Part shown: one piece after another, positions 1-13,541 of the stretch
Layout of the letters: the number at the start of each line of letters is the position of its first letter
Position numbering within the stretch: position 1 is the stretch's first letter
DNA from: Casuarina equisetifolia
Taxonomy: Eukaryota > Streptophyta > Magnoliopsida > Fagales > Casuarinaceae
Assembly: GCA_028551475.1 (NCBI GenBank)
Contig: CM052359.1
Coordinates: 16,369,583 to 16,433,582 of the forward strand
Direction of reading: 5' to 3'
Length of the DNA stretch: 64,000 nucleotides
Program-made: the position numbers and the translations under genes
The notes under the pieces: generated by a model
Told to the model about the DNA's origin: nothing
The model's input: the letters and a program-made list of their open reading frames with translations, nothing else
Databases searched by the model: none

Positions 1-3000
1 CTTTCCTAGCAAGTAGATATACCCATGTATATCTTGTATAGTCATCTACTATGACTAAGGCATAATATTTATCACTTATGGTAGCCATTATCAAAGGACC
101 AAATAGATCCATATGTATGAGTTTTAAAGGTCTTGATGTAGACACTACTTGCTTTGGTTTAGAGCTACTTTGTTGTGTTTACCCTTTGCACATGCATCAC
201 ACAAGTTCTTTTTATCAAAATTTAGTTCAAGTAATCCCCTAACTAAACCATTATTGCATAATTTTTCTATCAACCCTAAACTAGCATGTCCAAGTTTTCT
301 ATGCCACAGCCAAGCATCTACATTATGATTCATAGTCAAACATGTATGTTCATTTGTTAATTTACTAAGATCAAACACATAAATATTATCTTTTCTTTTT
401 CCAATAATTTTCACATTATTCTCAACATTTTCAACAAAGCATAATTCTTTTCTAAATATGATTTTGAAGTCATTATCACATAATTGACTTATGCTTAACA
501 AGTTAAACTTCAACTCATCAATATACAATACATTAGATATAAAAAGGGTTTTTGAGTTACCTATGGTGCTTATACCCCTGATTCTTCCTTTAGAGTTATC
601 TCTAAAAGACATAGTGCCTTTAGATCTTAACTCAAGTGTTGAAAAGAGCTTCATCATCCTAGTTATATGTTGGGAACACCTGTTATCCAGAATCCACAAC
701 TTTTTGTATTTCTTGTTGTTTATATTCATACTCAAGGCCTCAAGTTCTTCTTTTAAGATTGTAGTTGTGATTAAGCAGAGGTGAGCAACTTCTTCTTGTT
801 CTTCCTCTTCTAAAGAAGAGCTTTCATCATCCCAAGCAGTAATCATTGCCTTTTTCTTACCTTTGTTGTTCTTCCCTTTAAGTAGGGGATAGTCAACCTT
901 GATATGTCCAAGCTTTCTATACTCAAAGCACAAGTTATCCTTAGAATCATGTGTTTCTTTCTTCCTAGGTTGTCCCACATTTTTACCTAAACCCATTTTT
1001 AGAAACTTTCTAAACTTTCTTGCTATTAAAGCAACCTCATCACTTTCAGACTCTATCTCTTCATTCTTTTCTACTTCTACTTTTAAAGCAAGTGACTTCA
1101 TGTTTTATTTTTCTTTTACTCTTCTTTGTAATTGCATTTCATGACTCTTTAATGATCCCAATAGATCATCTAAGGTTAAGCTATCTAGATCATGAGCTTC
1201 CTCTATGGCCATCTTCTTAGGATCCCAACTTTCAGTTAGAAACATTAACATTTTCCTAACCATTTCCTCATTTGTGTAGGTCTTTCCTAGCAGCTTAAGT
1301 TTAGACATAATCTCAGTGAATCTACCAAACATATCACTTACAGTTTCAGTAATCATGAGTAAGCATAGTAACTTTAGAAGACTTTACTTTCTTAGTACCT
1401 TCATAGATAACTTTTAACTTTTCCCATATTTCTTTACCAATGAGACAAGAAGATACTTTATTGAATTCATAAGATTTCAACCCACTATAAATCATATTCA
1501 TAGCCTTAGCATTTACACCCATGATTTTGGATTCATTTTTACTCCATTTTATAAGGTTTTATGGCTAACCAAAAATAGGGGGGGTTTAATTGGTTTCTTA
1601 GGTTTTAGCTTTATTTTTCTATTCTTTTAGATTTCATGCAAGATTGTCATTCAACACAATTATATCAAAGCATATAATCAAAAAATTAAGACAAGATAAG
1701 GGAGCTCAAAGGTTTACACAGTGGTTTGACCTTTTACACTTACTTCCACCCTCTTTTCCTTTGACTCAAACCAAGTTGAAGTTACTTTACTTTAAGCTAG
1801 GAGAAATCCTCTCCTACACTTCACAACTCCTCAACAAGGAGTTATTTGTTCCATGATTACAAAGCTTAGGTTGAATCAACCTTATTACATTAAGCAAATT
1901 CTCAAATATATAATGTGTGTGAGGAATAATGCTTCTCAAAGAGCTAATTGAAGATATGTAAATTTAATTCAAGCTTTACTCATGAAAACCCTAAATTTTC
2001 TCAAAGCTAGGGTTTTGGATTTATATGTAAATAATATTTTGAAGTAATCTAGCACATAGAAAGATCAATCTAATAGTAGATATTTACAAGATTATAGATT
2101 TGAAAGAATATCACCAAAGATTCTTGCTTTCTCCAAGGATTGAAGAACACGACAATATAAGTATAAGATTTTCCACAAAACTTCAATCTCTTTCAAGGAA
2201 ATTAGTAGTATTTCGTCCAGCACTACTCAAACATCCACCTAAAGCTCCTTATATAGCATATTATTGAATCTTAAGCACTTTAGGGTTTCGGTTCAAACCT
2301 GTTTGAGATTTTCCGTTAAGACTTGATAGAAACGACATGATACAACTATAGAGACAAAGATTATCACAGCAGAGGACTGTTCTAACACATTTATCACCTT
2401 ATTCTTTTTCTCGTTGGAGAATCGATAGTCAAGAAAGAAGCAAGAGGACGGCTTCATGTGGAGATAGGGCTTAGGGCTTCATTCTACTCAACTTAAGAAA
2501 ATGATCTCTTATCAAAGTGAGACGATTGTGTTTCACTTAAGTGAAGGTAGCTTAGGCTGAGCTCTACGGGCCTGCTTACGGACTGAACTTAGTAATTGAT
2601 CTAGCAATTAATTGGTCCAACAATTAATCAGTCCAACAAGTAATTGATCTAGCAGTTAATCGATCCAATAAATAATGATCCAGCAAGTAATCGGTCCAAT
2701 AAATAATCAAATAAAGATTAATCGGTCTTGGACCAGCTAGCGAATATCTTCTCTTATATTTGCATTAAGCAAGTAGAATACTTTTATCCTTCACAAGTAC
2801 CTACAAGCACATAATCACCAAGTATCATTTTTCTTTTAATATAAGCACTTATATTTTTTCTCATTAAATCACATAAAATAATTTATCTTAACTTTATATG
2901 TGATGTTTGATAATGGAATGTAGGAAACCGGCTACTTTATAATATCATTAGTTGATATTATAATTTGTACACCTTTTACTTCCTTTAATATTCAGTGTAT

Positions 3001-3312
3001 ACACATAAAGATGTTATCATACATTTACAAATAAATTTTTTCTCAACAAAACACATCAACACATGACTTTCAACACATTCATCAGTTTGGGTAGTGTAGT
3101 ACCCTTTCTAATTATTCGCCAAGCTTCAGGATCTTGACCAATAATAAAAACTTGCATTAATTGCTTCCAATGTCTACAGTTAATTCCATCAAACAATGGT
3201 GGTTTATTATAGCCTATGACAACTACTTCTTTCTCTATAGCCATTTAAATGGATCTACTCTAGGATGTTAAGCCTTTAAAAAAATTTAGAGAACTTGGCT
3301 CTATATGCCAAT
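1..3312 (-). mobile_element. Sirevirus B (Ty1/copia), internal region, runs off left edge
   Basis: This is the 5' part of a minus-strand copia element. Reading leftward from its 5' LTR there is a primer-binding-like site (about 3297-3312, complement reads TTGGCATATAGAGCC), then gag starting at 3244 with the PPLFDG..RHWKQLMQVF block, the UBN2-type gag body (1105-1545), a CCHC knuckle and the protease region with LWILDN, and a GAG-pre-integrase block (WLWHRKLGHASLGLIEKL). The first bases of the window are integrase. The protein blocks match the SIRE/Maximus lineage of plant copia elements. It is broken, with several interruptions besides the nested solo LTR at 1550-3074. Its 3' half and 3' LTR lie outside the window. 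Confidence 0.88.
1550..3074 (-). mobile_element. Solo LTR C1 (same family as element F), inside gag of B
   Basis: A single 1.5-kb LTR in reverse orientation. Its ends are the complement of the TGTTGAAA...CCTTACA ends of element F, with one terminal base changed. It splits the gag of B, whose sequence resumes on both sides. The flanking five bases are CATTT (1545-1549) and CATTC (3075-3079), a target duplication with one mismatch. No internal region is present, so it is best read as the product of recombination between two LTRs. It contains a degenerate GGTCCAA/GATCTAG-type tandem array at about 2590-2735 and the conserved palindrome at 2938-2962. Confidence 0.87.
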
Positions 3313-3629
3313 TGTAAGGTTTAATGGCTAGCCAAGAGGGGGGGGTTGAATTAGTTATCTAGGTTTCTTATAATCCTATTTTTGAATTCAATCAATTATC
3401 AACAACAAGCATTCAAACATATAAACATATAAACATATAAACAGAAATAGAAAAGGACACAATTTTATACAGTGCTTCAGCCCTTTGCACCTACTTCCAC
3501 CCTCTTCTCCTTCAACACAACTGGTTGAAGTCTACTTTACTTCAAAGCTAGGAGAATAACATTTCTTACACTTTCCAACTCCTCTTCAAGGAGTCAACTT
3601 ATCCACAGTTACAATAAAAAGGTTGAACC
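3313..3629 (-). repeat. 5' LTR of Sirevirus B, inner part
   Basis: The complement of an LTR end (...TAAACCTTACA), starting directly beside the primer-binding-like site of B. The LTR is interrupted at 3629 by element A and resumes at 12391. Its two parts add up to about 1.46 kb, close to the 1424 bp of the related LTR at 20296-21719. Confidence 0.88.
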
Positions 3630-5268
3630 TGTTGGAAAATAGGGTTTTATTGTGACTGAAAATATTTTCTTGTAAATATCAATTCTCAAATTATGTTTTT
3701 CTAAATGCACAAAAAGAAAAAACTATAGGAAGTAAAAGGTGTACAAATTATAATATCAATTAATGATATTATAAAGTAACTGGGTTCCAACATTTCCTCA
3801 TAAAATATATTCTTAAAGTATTTGTGACATATATTCAAATAAATGTTGATTATTTGAATATATTGATCATTTAAATAATTCTTCGAGAAATATGAAATAT
3901 ACTTGAATATATTTAATCTTAGGAATATGATACTTGGTTTGGTGAAATTGCAAGAACAATATATTAGCTTAAATTCAATATATGCAATACATAATAAATG
4001 TATTGATATTGGACCGTGTATTGATATTGGACCGGATATACATGCTGAATATATGTTATTAGTGTACTGGACTTTTGCTGTTGGACTGTGAGAATATAGG
4101 TGCAGCCTAAGTTCACGTCAAACTGCCTAATCCCGTTCATGTTATGATGTCGTCTTGATCATTATCAGAGGCTTTCTGTTATGGTGTCATCTTGATCATT
4201 ATCAAAGGCTTCCTGTTACGGTGTCGTCTTGATCACATCAAAGGCTTCCTTGATACGCTTGCTAGCTACGACATCATCTCACTTAAGGGCACATAAGAGA
4301 TGCTTATCCCTCGAGGGGTTATGCCTTAGCCGCTTCATTCTCTCCCCGATGCTGCCTTCATTTCTCTTAATCACTGAAGCTTCAACAGTATGAAACTAGA
4401 GGAGATGGGCTGTCAGAACGGTCAGATTTCAAATTAAAAGGTTGAAATGAGGCTGATTTGATGGATAGTATACTATTCCTAACAAGAAGAAGGCTACGAT
4501 TCAAGTTTGATTCAAAAAGAAAACCCTAGCTCTACTTCTATTTAAAGAAGATGTGTACATGAAGGTTTTCTCTTGATGATTGACATATATTTGAAGCATT
4601 CTCTTTGTGAAGATACTCTACTTAGCTTACTTACCATTTGATTTGAGATCATACATCATTCGGTGGTTCATAAGCTTTCGGTGATATTTGACTATTCAGT
4701 TTAATCTTTGATAATATCATCAATCATAGCTTGTATAACATTATTTATGTTCTGATTTCACTTATAAACATTTTCTGCACATAAATCTTGAGGAAAATCA
4801 AAATCCTAATTTCTCCAAGTTGGAGATTTCATGATAGGAGCTTTGTATCTTGATATATTTATTTGAATAGCTCATCTAATCAGCAATATCCCATAAACTA
4901 ACAATTATTTAGGGATTTGCTATTGTATATGATCTTTTGATCATTATTTGTATTCGAATTTAATAATTCCTTTGAGAAGGAATTATTTGGATTAGGGAGA
5001 ATATATTCTCCTAATCAAGGTGAGTAAAGGTGACTTCAATCGGTTAGATTGAAAGAGAAGAGGGTGGATGCAGGACTCTAAGGTAGAATGCCGAACCACC
5101 GTGGTAAATTGGGTTTTGATTCTCTTGCTTTCTATTTGATTAAATATTTATGTTTATTTGCATATTATCATATAAATTGCTAAAGTAATTGATTAGAATT
5201 TTTGAAAAGAATATTTTGGTACAAGAACAATTCAACCCCCCCTTCTTGTTAAGCCATAAAACCCAACA
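3630..5268 (+). repeat. 5' LTR of Sirevirus A
   Basis: 1639 bp, beginning TGTTGG and ending CCAACA. It has the conserved palindrome at 3749-3773, three copies of a 37-38 bp tandem unit (GTCGTCTTGATCA core) at about 4146-4245, and an AT-rich TATTTAAAG motif near 4540 that may be the TATA box. The end is fixed by the following primer-binding-like site and by comparison with the 3' LTR. Confidence 0.93.
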
Positions 5269-5269
5269 A

Positions 5270-5286
5270 TTGGCATCTAGAGCCAG
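5270..5286 (+). promoter_or_regulatory. Primer-binding-like site of Sirevirus A
   Basis: TTGGCATCTAGAGCC begins one base after the 5' LTR. It resembles the usual copia site complementary to the 3' end of initiator tRNA-Met (TGGTATCAGAGC) but differs at several positions. Confidence 0.65.
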
Positions 5287-5330
5287 GTTCTCTGATTAAA
5301 AGGACTAACATCCTAGAGTAAATCCACATT

Positions 5331-7160
5331 ATGGCTTCTGAAAAAGGGTTAGCTGTTACGGGGTTAAATAAACCTCCCTTGTTTGATGGCATTAACTTTA
5401 GGCATTGGAAACAATTAATGCAAGTCTTCATAATAGGCCAAGATCCAGAAGCTTGGCAAGTAATCAAAAAGGGTATTACATTACCTGAAACTAATGAATG
5501 GTCAAAAAATGAAGCTAAAGTAATAGGGTTAAATGCTAAGTCCATGAATATGATCTATAGTGGTCTTAGAGCACATGAGTTTAACAAAGTGTCCTTTTGC
5601 ATCACTGGTAAAGAAATTTGGAATAAGTTAGAAGTTATTTATGAAGGAAATAAAAAGGTAAAGTCTTCTAAAGTGAATATGCTTACACACGACTATGAAT
5701 TATTTGTTGTGAAAGATTTTGAAACTATTAGTGATATGTTTGGTAGGTTTACTGAAATCATCTCTAAACTTAAATTGCTAGGAAAAACCTATACAAATGA
5801 GGAAATGGTAAGAAAAATGTTAGTATCCCTACCCGAGAGTTGGGATCCTAAAAAGATGGCCATAGAAGAAGCTCATGACCTAGAGGTGCTGACCTTAGAT
5901 GATTTGCTAGGTTCTCTTAAGACTCATGAAATGCAGCTTATGAGAAGGGAAAAAGAAAAAGAAAATAGGAGATCACTTGCACTTAAAGTAGAAGTTGAAA
6001 AAGTTGAAGAAGAAAAGTCAGAAAATGATGAAGTAGCTCTTATAGCTAGAAGATTTAGAAAATTTCTAAAAAGAGGCTTAAACAAAAACATAGGGAAAAA
6101 TAGGAGAAAAGAATTAAATGAACCTAGGGAGAATGTGTGCTATGAATGCAAGAAACCAGGACATATCAAGATTGATTGTCCGATAATCAAGAAGAGAAAC
6201 AACAAGAACAAAAAGAAGGCAATGATTGCTGCCTGGGATGATGAGAACTCCTCATCTGATGAAGAAACCCAAGAAGAGGTTACACATCTATGCCTAACCA
6301 CAACAACAACTCTTGAGGAAAAAAATCATAAGGTAAACAATTCTGAACTGTTTCTTCAAATAAATTCTGGATTAAAAATTGCATTTTCTGACCTAGTTAA
6401 ATATACAAATAAATTAAAAGATAAATACAGAAAGTTAAAAGTAAAAATAAATATGAAAAACAAGAACATTTGACTTCCATACAAAAAAATTGATTTTATT
6501 GACAAACAAAGTACAGAACTTACTGCATTTAAAGATCAAACTGAAAAGAAAAATGCCGTGGTTTCTTTGAATGATGACACTGTTATTTCTGCTAATGCAT
6601 ACATGAAATATGATGCTTGTATGAATGATATATATGAAAAACAAGGAAAACATGAGAACATGCAAAAAGGAGCAGAAACTTTCTGTAGTAATAATGCATC
6701 CCTTAAGACTAAGATACATGCAGATTCACATGTATGTATTGAAAATCTTAAGAATAAAGTCTGTGACCTTGAAAAAGAAAATTGTGACTTGAAATCAAAA
6801 CTTAATGCAAGTAACTTGCTATTAAAGAAATTTACAAATGGTAGTTGCATGTTAAATAGAATTCTAAACTCTCAAAAAGGTATATATGATAAGGCAAGAC
6901 TAGGGTATAAATTGAATGATAAATCAAAATCATTCAATCATTTCTTTAATGAAAAAGAATGTTCAATTCTGTTGCATAAAAATAAATGCTCTTTCTACAT
7001 CATTTTGGTCATGATTTTGATAAATGTCCCATAAGACTTAGAAAGGCTTACAAAGTAAAGAAACTTTGGCTACCTAAGAATGACAAAAATCTAAGTTGAA
7101 CTAACACTCATGGACCTGAAGTAAAAAAGGTACCAAGCACTTCAACAATTAAATTTGTTT
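5331..7160 (+). pseudogene. gag region of Sirevirus A (fossil)
   Basis: The region starts with MASEKGLAVTGLNKPPLFDG, the N-terminal block shared by all Sirevirus copies here, followed by a UBN2-type gag body and a first CCHC knuckle (CYECKKPGHIKIDC). Next come a glutamate/lysine-rich segment, a coiled-coil-like stretch (LKNKVCDLEKENCDLKSKL, about 6740-6800) and a degenerate second knuckle near 6980-7030. A long gag with a coil between two knuckles is typical of Sireviruses. Gag would form the particle and bind element RNA. The region is broken and not expected to give a working protein. Confidence 0.85.
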
Positions 7161-7169
7161 TTGCAAGAT

Positions 7170-10100
7170 ATTAGGGCACGGATAAGGAACAAAAAGCTCA
7201 AGAACATGTAGATTCTGGACAACGGATGCTCTCGACACATGATTGGGATGAGGGAGCTTTTCTCAACGTTTGAGTTGAAAAATGGAGGTACGGTATCTTT
7301 TGGAGATAACTCCAAAGGAAGAATAAAAGGAATGGGAACAATAGGTAACCCTAATTCTCTACTCATATCTAAAGTATTGCTTGTAGATGAACTAAAATTT
7401 AACTTACTAAGCATAAGTCAATTATGTGATAAAGGATTCAGAAAAAAATTTGGAAAAGAAAGTTGTCTTGTTGAGTATGTTGACCATAAAATTGTTGGAA
7501 AAAAGAAAGACAATATCTATGTGCTTGATTTGAGCAACATGAATGTTGAACAAACATGTTTGGTTGTAAATAGAAATATTGATGCTTGGTTATGGCATAG
7601 AAAGCTAGGACATGCGGGTCTAGGATTGATATAGAAATTGTATAAGTACAATTTAGTAAAAGGTCTCCCTTCTTTAGAATTTAACAATGATAGAATATGT
7701 GAAGCATGCATTAAGGGCAAACACACACAAAGTAGCTTCAAATCGAAGCTTGTGGTGAGCACATCTAGATCATTAGAAATACTGCACGTGGACCTTTTCG
7801 GCCCTATGAGAATAGCAACATTGAATGGTAAACATTATGTCTTACTTATTATAGATGACTATTCTAGATTCACATGGACATACATGCTTGCTAGAAAAGA
7901 TAAGGCATTTGAAAAGTTTGCTGAATTCTGTAAAATGATTCAAAATGAAAAAGGTTTTTCAATTATAAAAATAAGAATTGATCATGGTGGTGAATTTGAA
8001 AACCAACTTTTTGAAAAAAAATTTTCAGAAAATGGTATTTCACGTAACTTTTCAGCCCCTAGAACACCACAACAAAATGGTGTTGTTGAAAGGAAAAATA
8101 GAACACTTCAAGAGATGGCTAGAACCATGATGTGTGAATACAATCTTCTGAAATATTTTTAGGAGAAGCTGTAAACACAGCCTGCTATATTTCAAACCGT
8201 GCCTTAATAAGACCTATTTTGAAAAAGACACCCTTTGAGTTATTCTTTGAAAGAAAACCAAAACATTTCATATTTTCATGTTTTTGGAAGTAAATGTTTT
8301 GTCTTGAATCACGGAAAGGAATCACTTGAGAAATTTGATTCCAAAAGTGATGAAGGAATATTTCTTGGATACTCTCATACAAGTAAAGCATATAGAATAT
8401 TTAACAAATGCACTTTAGTTGTAGAAGAGTCAATTCATGTTAAGTTTGAGGATAAATGCCAAGATATCCTAAAAATCAAAGCAAATGGTGGAACTAAAAG
8501 CGTTCCAAATAGGGCTGAAGTTGAGGGGGAGCCTGAAACTAGAGAACCCTCCTTCCCTAGAGTTAGGAATGAAGTAGATCACGATCACATTATAGGAGAT
8601 CCAAATGTTAGAGTAAGCACAAGGTCTCGGGTTCACAACACATGTGAACATCAAGCCTTTTTGTCTCAAGTAAAGCCTAAGAAAGTAGATGAGGTACTTG
8701 AGGATGATAACTAGCTTCTTGGTATGCAAGAAGAATTTAATCAGTTTGAAAGAAGCAAGGTCTAGAATCTAGTTCCTAGACCAAAGAACCATTCGGTCAT
8801 AGGTACAAAATGGGTATTTCGGAACAAACTAGATGAAAATGGTACCATCACTAGAAATAAAGCTAGAATAGTGGCACAAGGATATAGTCAAGAAGAAGGG
8901 ATTGACTATAATGAAACATTTGCACCTGTAGCTAGATTGAAGCTATTAGGATCTTACTTGCATTTGCTTGCTATATGAACTTTACCTTATTTCAAATGGA
9001 TGTTAAAAGTGCATTTTTGAATGGCATTATAAAGGAAGAAGTATATGTTGAACAACCACCCAGATTTGAAGATCCAATTTACTCAAATCATGTCTTTAAA
9101 TTATCAAAAGCTTTATATGGTTTGAAACAAGCTCCAAGGGCTTGGTATGATAAATTAAGTTTGTTCTTAATTAATCACAATTTCATAAAAGGAAAAGTGG
9201 ACAACACATTATTTATAAAGAACAAAGGAAAAGAAATTTTGATTGTCCAAATATATGTAGATGATATCGTGTTTGGTTCTACTAATTCTCAATTATGTGA
9301 AGAGTTTGCTGCATGCATGCAAAGTGAATTTGAAATGAGTATGATGGGTGAATTAACATACTTTCTTGGATTGCAAATCAAACAAACCAACAAAGGGACT
9401 TTTATAAGTCAAACCAAATATACAAATGAATTGCTCAAGAAATACAAGATGCATGATTCTAAACCAATAAACACACCAATGAGCACTTCTTTCTCATTAT
9501 CTAATGATGAAGATGGAATTAGTGTAAACATGAAATTGTATCGTGGCATGATTGGCTTTTTACTATTCTTGACTGCATCTAGACCGGATATCATGTTTAG
9601 TGTGTCTATGTGCTAGATATTAATCCAATCCTAAAGAACCGCATCTAGTTGCTGTTAAGAGGATATTTAGATACCTTAGAGACACGATTTCCCTAGGAAT
9701 CTAGTACCCTAGAGACACCACTCTAGATTTGCATGCATTTAGTGACTCTGATTATGCTGGCTGCAAACTAGATAAGAAGAGTACGAGTGGTGGATGTCAC
9801 TATCTCGAAATATGCTTATTTCTTGGCACTCGAAGAAACAAAACTGTGTAGCTCTCTCTTCTACTGAACCCGAATATATTGCTACTGCTAGTAGCTGTGC
9901 TCAAATCTTATGGATTAAACAACAGTTAGGGGATTATGGAATCTTATCACATAGAGTTCCACTAAAATGTGATAACACAAGTGCCATAAATCTCACTAGA
10001 AATCCTATCCAGCACTCTAAAACAAAGCACATAGAAATTACACATCATTTCATTCGGGATCACGTTCAAAAAGGTGATGTTGTGCTTGAATTTGTGAGTA

Positions 10101-10201
10101 CTGATCAACAAACTGCTGATATCTTAACCAAACCTTTACCAAAGGATAGATTTTATGCTCTTAGACGCGAACTTGGAATGTTACTTCCTGAAAATTTTTG
10201 A
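7170..10201 (+). pseudogene. pol region of Sirevirus A (fossil)
   Basis: Blocks in copia order: protease region (about 7190-7560), GAG-pre-integrase (WLWHRKLGHAGLGLI, about 7585), integrase core (LHVDLFGPM... DDYSRFTWTYML, about 7780-8160), reverse transcriptase (FQMDVKSAFLNG, ALYGLKQAPRAWYDKL, IYVDDIVFGSTN, about 8970-9600) and RNase H (about 9720-10200, ending ADILTKPLPKDRFYALR). The sequence between FLGLQIKQ and the RNase H block closely follows the Sirevirus type. No env-like ORF fits in the roughly 480 bases between pol and the 3' LTR. Several interruptions make it a fossil. Confidence 0.88.
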
Positions 10202-10257
10202 ACTATTTATTATTGCTATCTCTTTATTCTTTCACTATTCTTCAAATTGCTTGGTTT

Positions 10258-10679
10258 GAGGAGGGGGCGGCTCTACCTTCACTCATACAACCTCCGGTTA
10301 GTGCCCTACTCTTCTCTCTATTCCGTTGCTACCTACTCATTTTTTCGTTGTATCTTGTTCTGCTTACTTGCAAAATTATTCTTTTTGCTTATGACAAAAA
10401 AGGGGAGAGAATAGTGTGCACATGTGAAGTCTCATTTCTGACTATCAGTGCAGAATGTGGGATACATATACATATCACCCCTGTTTAACCAAGTTCTTGC
10501 ATGTTCTATACAAACTTTCAAAATCTGCTAGACATATGTATAGGAGACATGTGTATGATCATAAAACTGTATCTATGCTGCAATGATAAGTTGTGTTCTC
10601 TTTGAAAAACATAATTGATATTTGATGACATGTGCAATACTATTGAAATATATTTTGTCATCATCAAAAAGGGGGAGAT
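10258..10679 (+). promoter_or_regulatory. Multiple polypurine tracts before the 3' LTR of A
   Basis: Three purine tracts precede the 3' LTR: GAGGAGGGGGCGG at 10258-10270, AAAAAAGGGGAGAGA at about 10395-10410 and AAAAAGGGGGAGA at 10665-10678. The last abuts the LTR and is the likely plus-strand primer. Repeated polypurine tracts are a known Sirevirus trait. Confidence 0.75.
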
Positions 10680-12390
10680 TGTTGGAAAATAGGGTTTTGT
10701 TGTGACTGAAAATATTTTCTTGTAAATATCAATTCTCAAATTATGTTTTTCTAATGTGCAAAAAGGAAAAACTATAGGAAGTAAAAGGTGTACAAATTAT
10801 AATATCAATTAATGATATTATAAAGTAACCGGGTTCCTACATTTTCTCATAAAATATATTCTTAAAGTATTTGTGACATATATTCAAATAATTGTTGATT
10901 ATTTGAATATATTGATCATTTAAATAATTCTTCAAGAAATATGAAATATACTTAAATATATTTTATCTTAGGAATATGATACTTGGTTTGGTGGAATTGT
11001 AGGAACAATATATTAGCTTAAATTCAATATATGCAATACATTATAAATGTATTGATATTGGACCGTGTTGATATTGGACCGGATATACATGCTGAATATA
11101 TGTTATTACTGTACTGGACTTTTGCTGTTGGACTGTGAGAATATAGGTGTGGCCCAAGTTCACGTCAGCCTGCCTGATCCCGTTCATGTTATGATGTCGT
11201 CTTGATCATTATTAGAGGCTTTCTTGTTATGGTGTCGTCTTAATCATTATCAGAAGCTTCCTATTACGAAGTCGTCTTGATCATTATCAGAGGCTTCCTG
11301 TTACAGTGTCATCTTGATCATTATCAGAGGCTTCTTGTTATGGTGTCGTCTTGATCACATCAGAGGCTTCATTGATATGCTTGCTGGCTACGACGTCGTC
11401 TCACTTAAAGGGCACATAAGAGATGCTTATCCCTTGAGGGGTTATGCCCTAGCCGCTTCATTCTCTCCCCGACGCTACCTTCATTTCTCTCAAGCGCCGA
11501 AGCTTCAACGAGATGAATCTAGAGGAGACGAGCTGTCAGAACAGTTGGATTTCGAATCAAAAGGTTGAAATGAGGCTGATTTGATGGATAGTCTACTATT
11601 CCTAATGGGAAGAAGGCTACGGTTCAGGTTTGATTCAAAAAGAAAACCTTAGCTCTGCTTCTATTAAAGGAGATATGTACGTGAAGGTTTTTTTCTTGAT
11701 GATTCACATCTATTTGAAACATTCTCTTTCTGAAGATACTCTACTCAACTTACTTATCATTTGATTCAAGATCATACATCATTCAGTGGTTCATAAGCTT
11801 TCGGTGATATTTGATTATTCGGTTTAATCTTTGATAATATCATCAATCATAGCTTGTATAACATTATTTATATGTTGATTTCACTTATAAACATTTTTTG
11901 CACATAAATCTTGAGGAAGATCCGAAACCCTAATTTCTCCAAATTGGGGATTTCGTGATAAGAGCTTTGTATCTTGATATATTTGTTTGAATAATCTCTG
12001 ATCAGCAATATTCCATAAACTAACATATTATTTGGGGATTTGCTATTGTATATTATCTTTTGATCATTATTTGTATTCGGACTTAATAATTCCTTTGAGA
12101 AGGAATTATTTGGATTAGGGAGAACGTATTCTCCTAATCAGGTTGAGTAAAAGTGACTTTAATCGATTGGATTGAAGGAGAAAAGGGTGGACGTAGGACT
12201 CTAAGGTAGAGTGCCGAACCACCGTGGTAAGTTGGGTGTTGATTCTCTTGCTTTCTATTTGATTAAATATTTATGTTTGTTTGCATATTATCATATAAAT
12301 TGCTAAAGTAATTGATTATAATTTTTTAGAAGAATATTTCGGTACAAGAACAATTCAACCCCCCTTCTTGTTAAGCCATAAAACCCAACA
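10680..12390 (+). repeat. 3' LTR of Sirevirus A
   Basis: 1711 bp, TGTTGG...CCAACA. It matches the 5' LTR except for scattered differences and for five rather than three copies of the 37-38 bp tandem unit (about 11190-11370), which accounts for its extra length. The conserved palindrome is at 10798-10822. Confidence 0.92.
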
Positions 12391-13541
12391 GAACCAACCT
12401 CAATACAACAGCAAATCCTTAAATGTGTAATGTTTGTGAGGAATATTGCTAATAAGTGAGCTAATTGAAGATATACACACTTAATTCAAGCTCTAATCAT
12501 GAAACCCCTAATTATATCAAGGTTAGGATTTCAAATTTACAAAGGAGTTTATGTGTAAATGATAATTTGAGCTTAGTCAACACATAAACACTTTAATCTA
12601 ACAGTGAAAATTCATAAAAATATTAGAGTGAGAGAATATCATCGAAGATTATGAACTTTCTATACAAATCTATGGAGAATGACATGAATGTGTAAGCTTC
12701 AATTTTTCTCAATCTTCAAATCAAATTTTCGTCTAGCCCATTCAAATAACTCAAGAGCATCTCTTTTATAAAAGGTATGAAACTAAATAGCTTTTCTAGG
12801 GTTTCCATTCAAACCTTAGAAGCCCGTTGTGAATAATCCCGTTGAGACGTGATAGAAGCTCCATCAAACAGCAGTACAAACAACAATCAATCATACTCAT
12901 AGCCGTTCTGACATTTCTATCACTTCAGAATTCTTCTCATTGAAGAATCGATGATAGAGAGAGTGAAGTGAACGAGAAAAGGCACTCGGCTTCTTCGTAA
13001 CCCTTTTAGGGTTCGACCAATTCTTCATGAAGGCTTAAGAGACTTTCTCTTAAGTGAACGGTATCACACCAGTTAATGAAACAATAAAAGGGCTAGGCTT
13101 ACGGGCTAAGCTTGTGGGATTAGCTTACGAGCTTGGCTTGCAGGCTTAGCTTCTTTCCAAGAGCCAAATCCAATTGATTCATTTAAGCATGGACCATCTA
13201 AATAGAAATCAATCATCATGATCTTGATTTCTTGACCTTCATAGTATAATTCTTGATTCACATGTACCTATAATTATATAAATCCAAGTATCAATTTTCC
13301 TTTAAATATTCAAACATTTCTGTAGCCTTATAGAATATTTTTCAAGGTATTGTATGAGGTCAATTTATGAAGGAATGTAGGAACTTGACTACTTTATAAT
13401 ATCATTTATTGATATTATAATTTTCACACCTCTTACTTCCTTGATATTCAATATTGTACATAATCATATGAAAAAAATCATTTTTACAAACATTATATGC
13501 AACCAACATTTTGTCACAACAAAACATACCGTTTTCCAACA
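12391..13541 (-). repeat. 5' LTR of Sirevirus B, outer part
   Basis: This continues the LTR that stops at 3629, after the 5-bp duplication GAACC. It ends TTTTCCAACA at 13541, the complement of the TGTTGGAAAA start seen at 20296. The conserved palindrome is at 13395-13419. The sequence directly beyond 13541 belongs to element D, so B was inserted into D; the second duplicate of its target lies outside the window. Confidence 0.88.

Larger units (their letters stand above)
3630..12390 (+). mobile_element. Sirevirus A, nearly complete Ty1/copia element
   Basis: An 8.76-kb plus-strand element with both LTRs (3630-5268 and 10680-12390), a primer-binding-like site, gag, pol in copia order (protease, integrase, reverse transcriptase, RNase H) and a polypurine tract next to the 3' LTR. 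It is flanked by the perfect 5-bp duplication GAACC (3625-3629 and 12391-12395). It lies inside the 5' LTR of element B. All parts are present but the coding region is broken at more than half a dozen places, so it is a fossil. A hand count over the first 345 bases or so of the LTR pair gave about 4% differences, suggesting an insertion in the last few million years. Confidence 0.93.

Noticed and set aside
10202-10488. 96-codon ORF after pol of element A as a possible env-like gene
   Set aside because: It spans the purine tracts, is not conserved in D, F or I, and is far shorter than known Sirevirus env-like genes.
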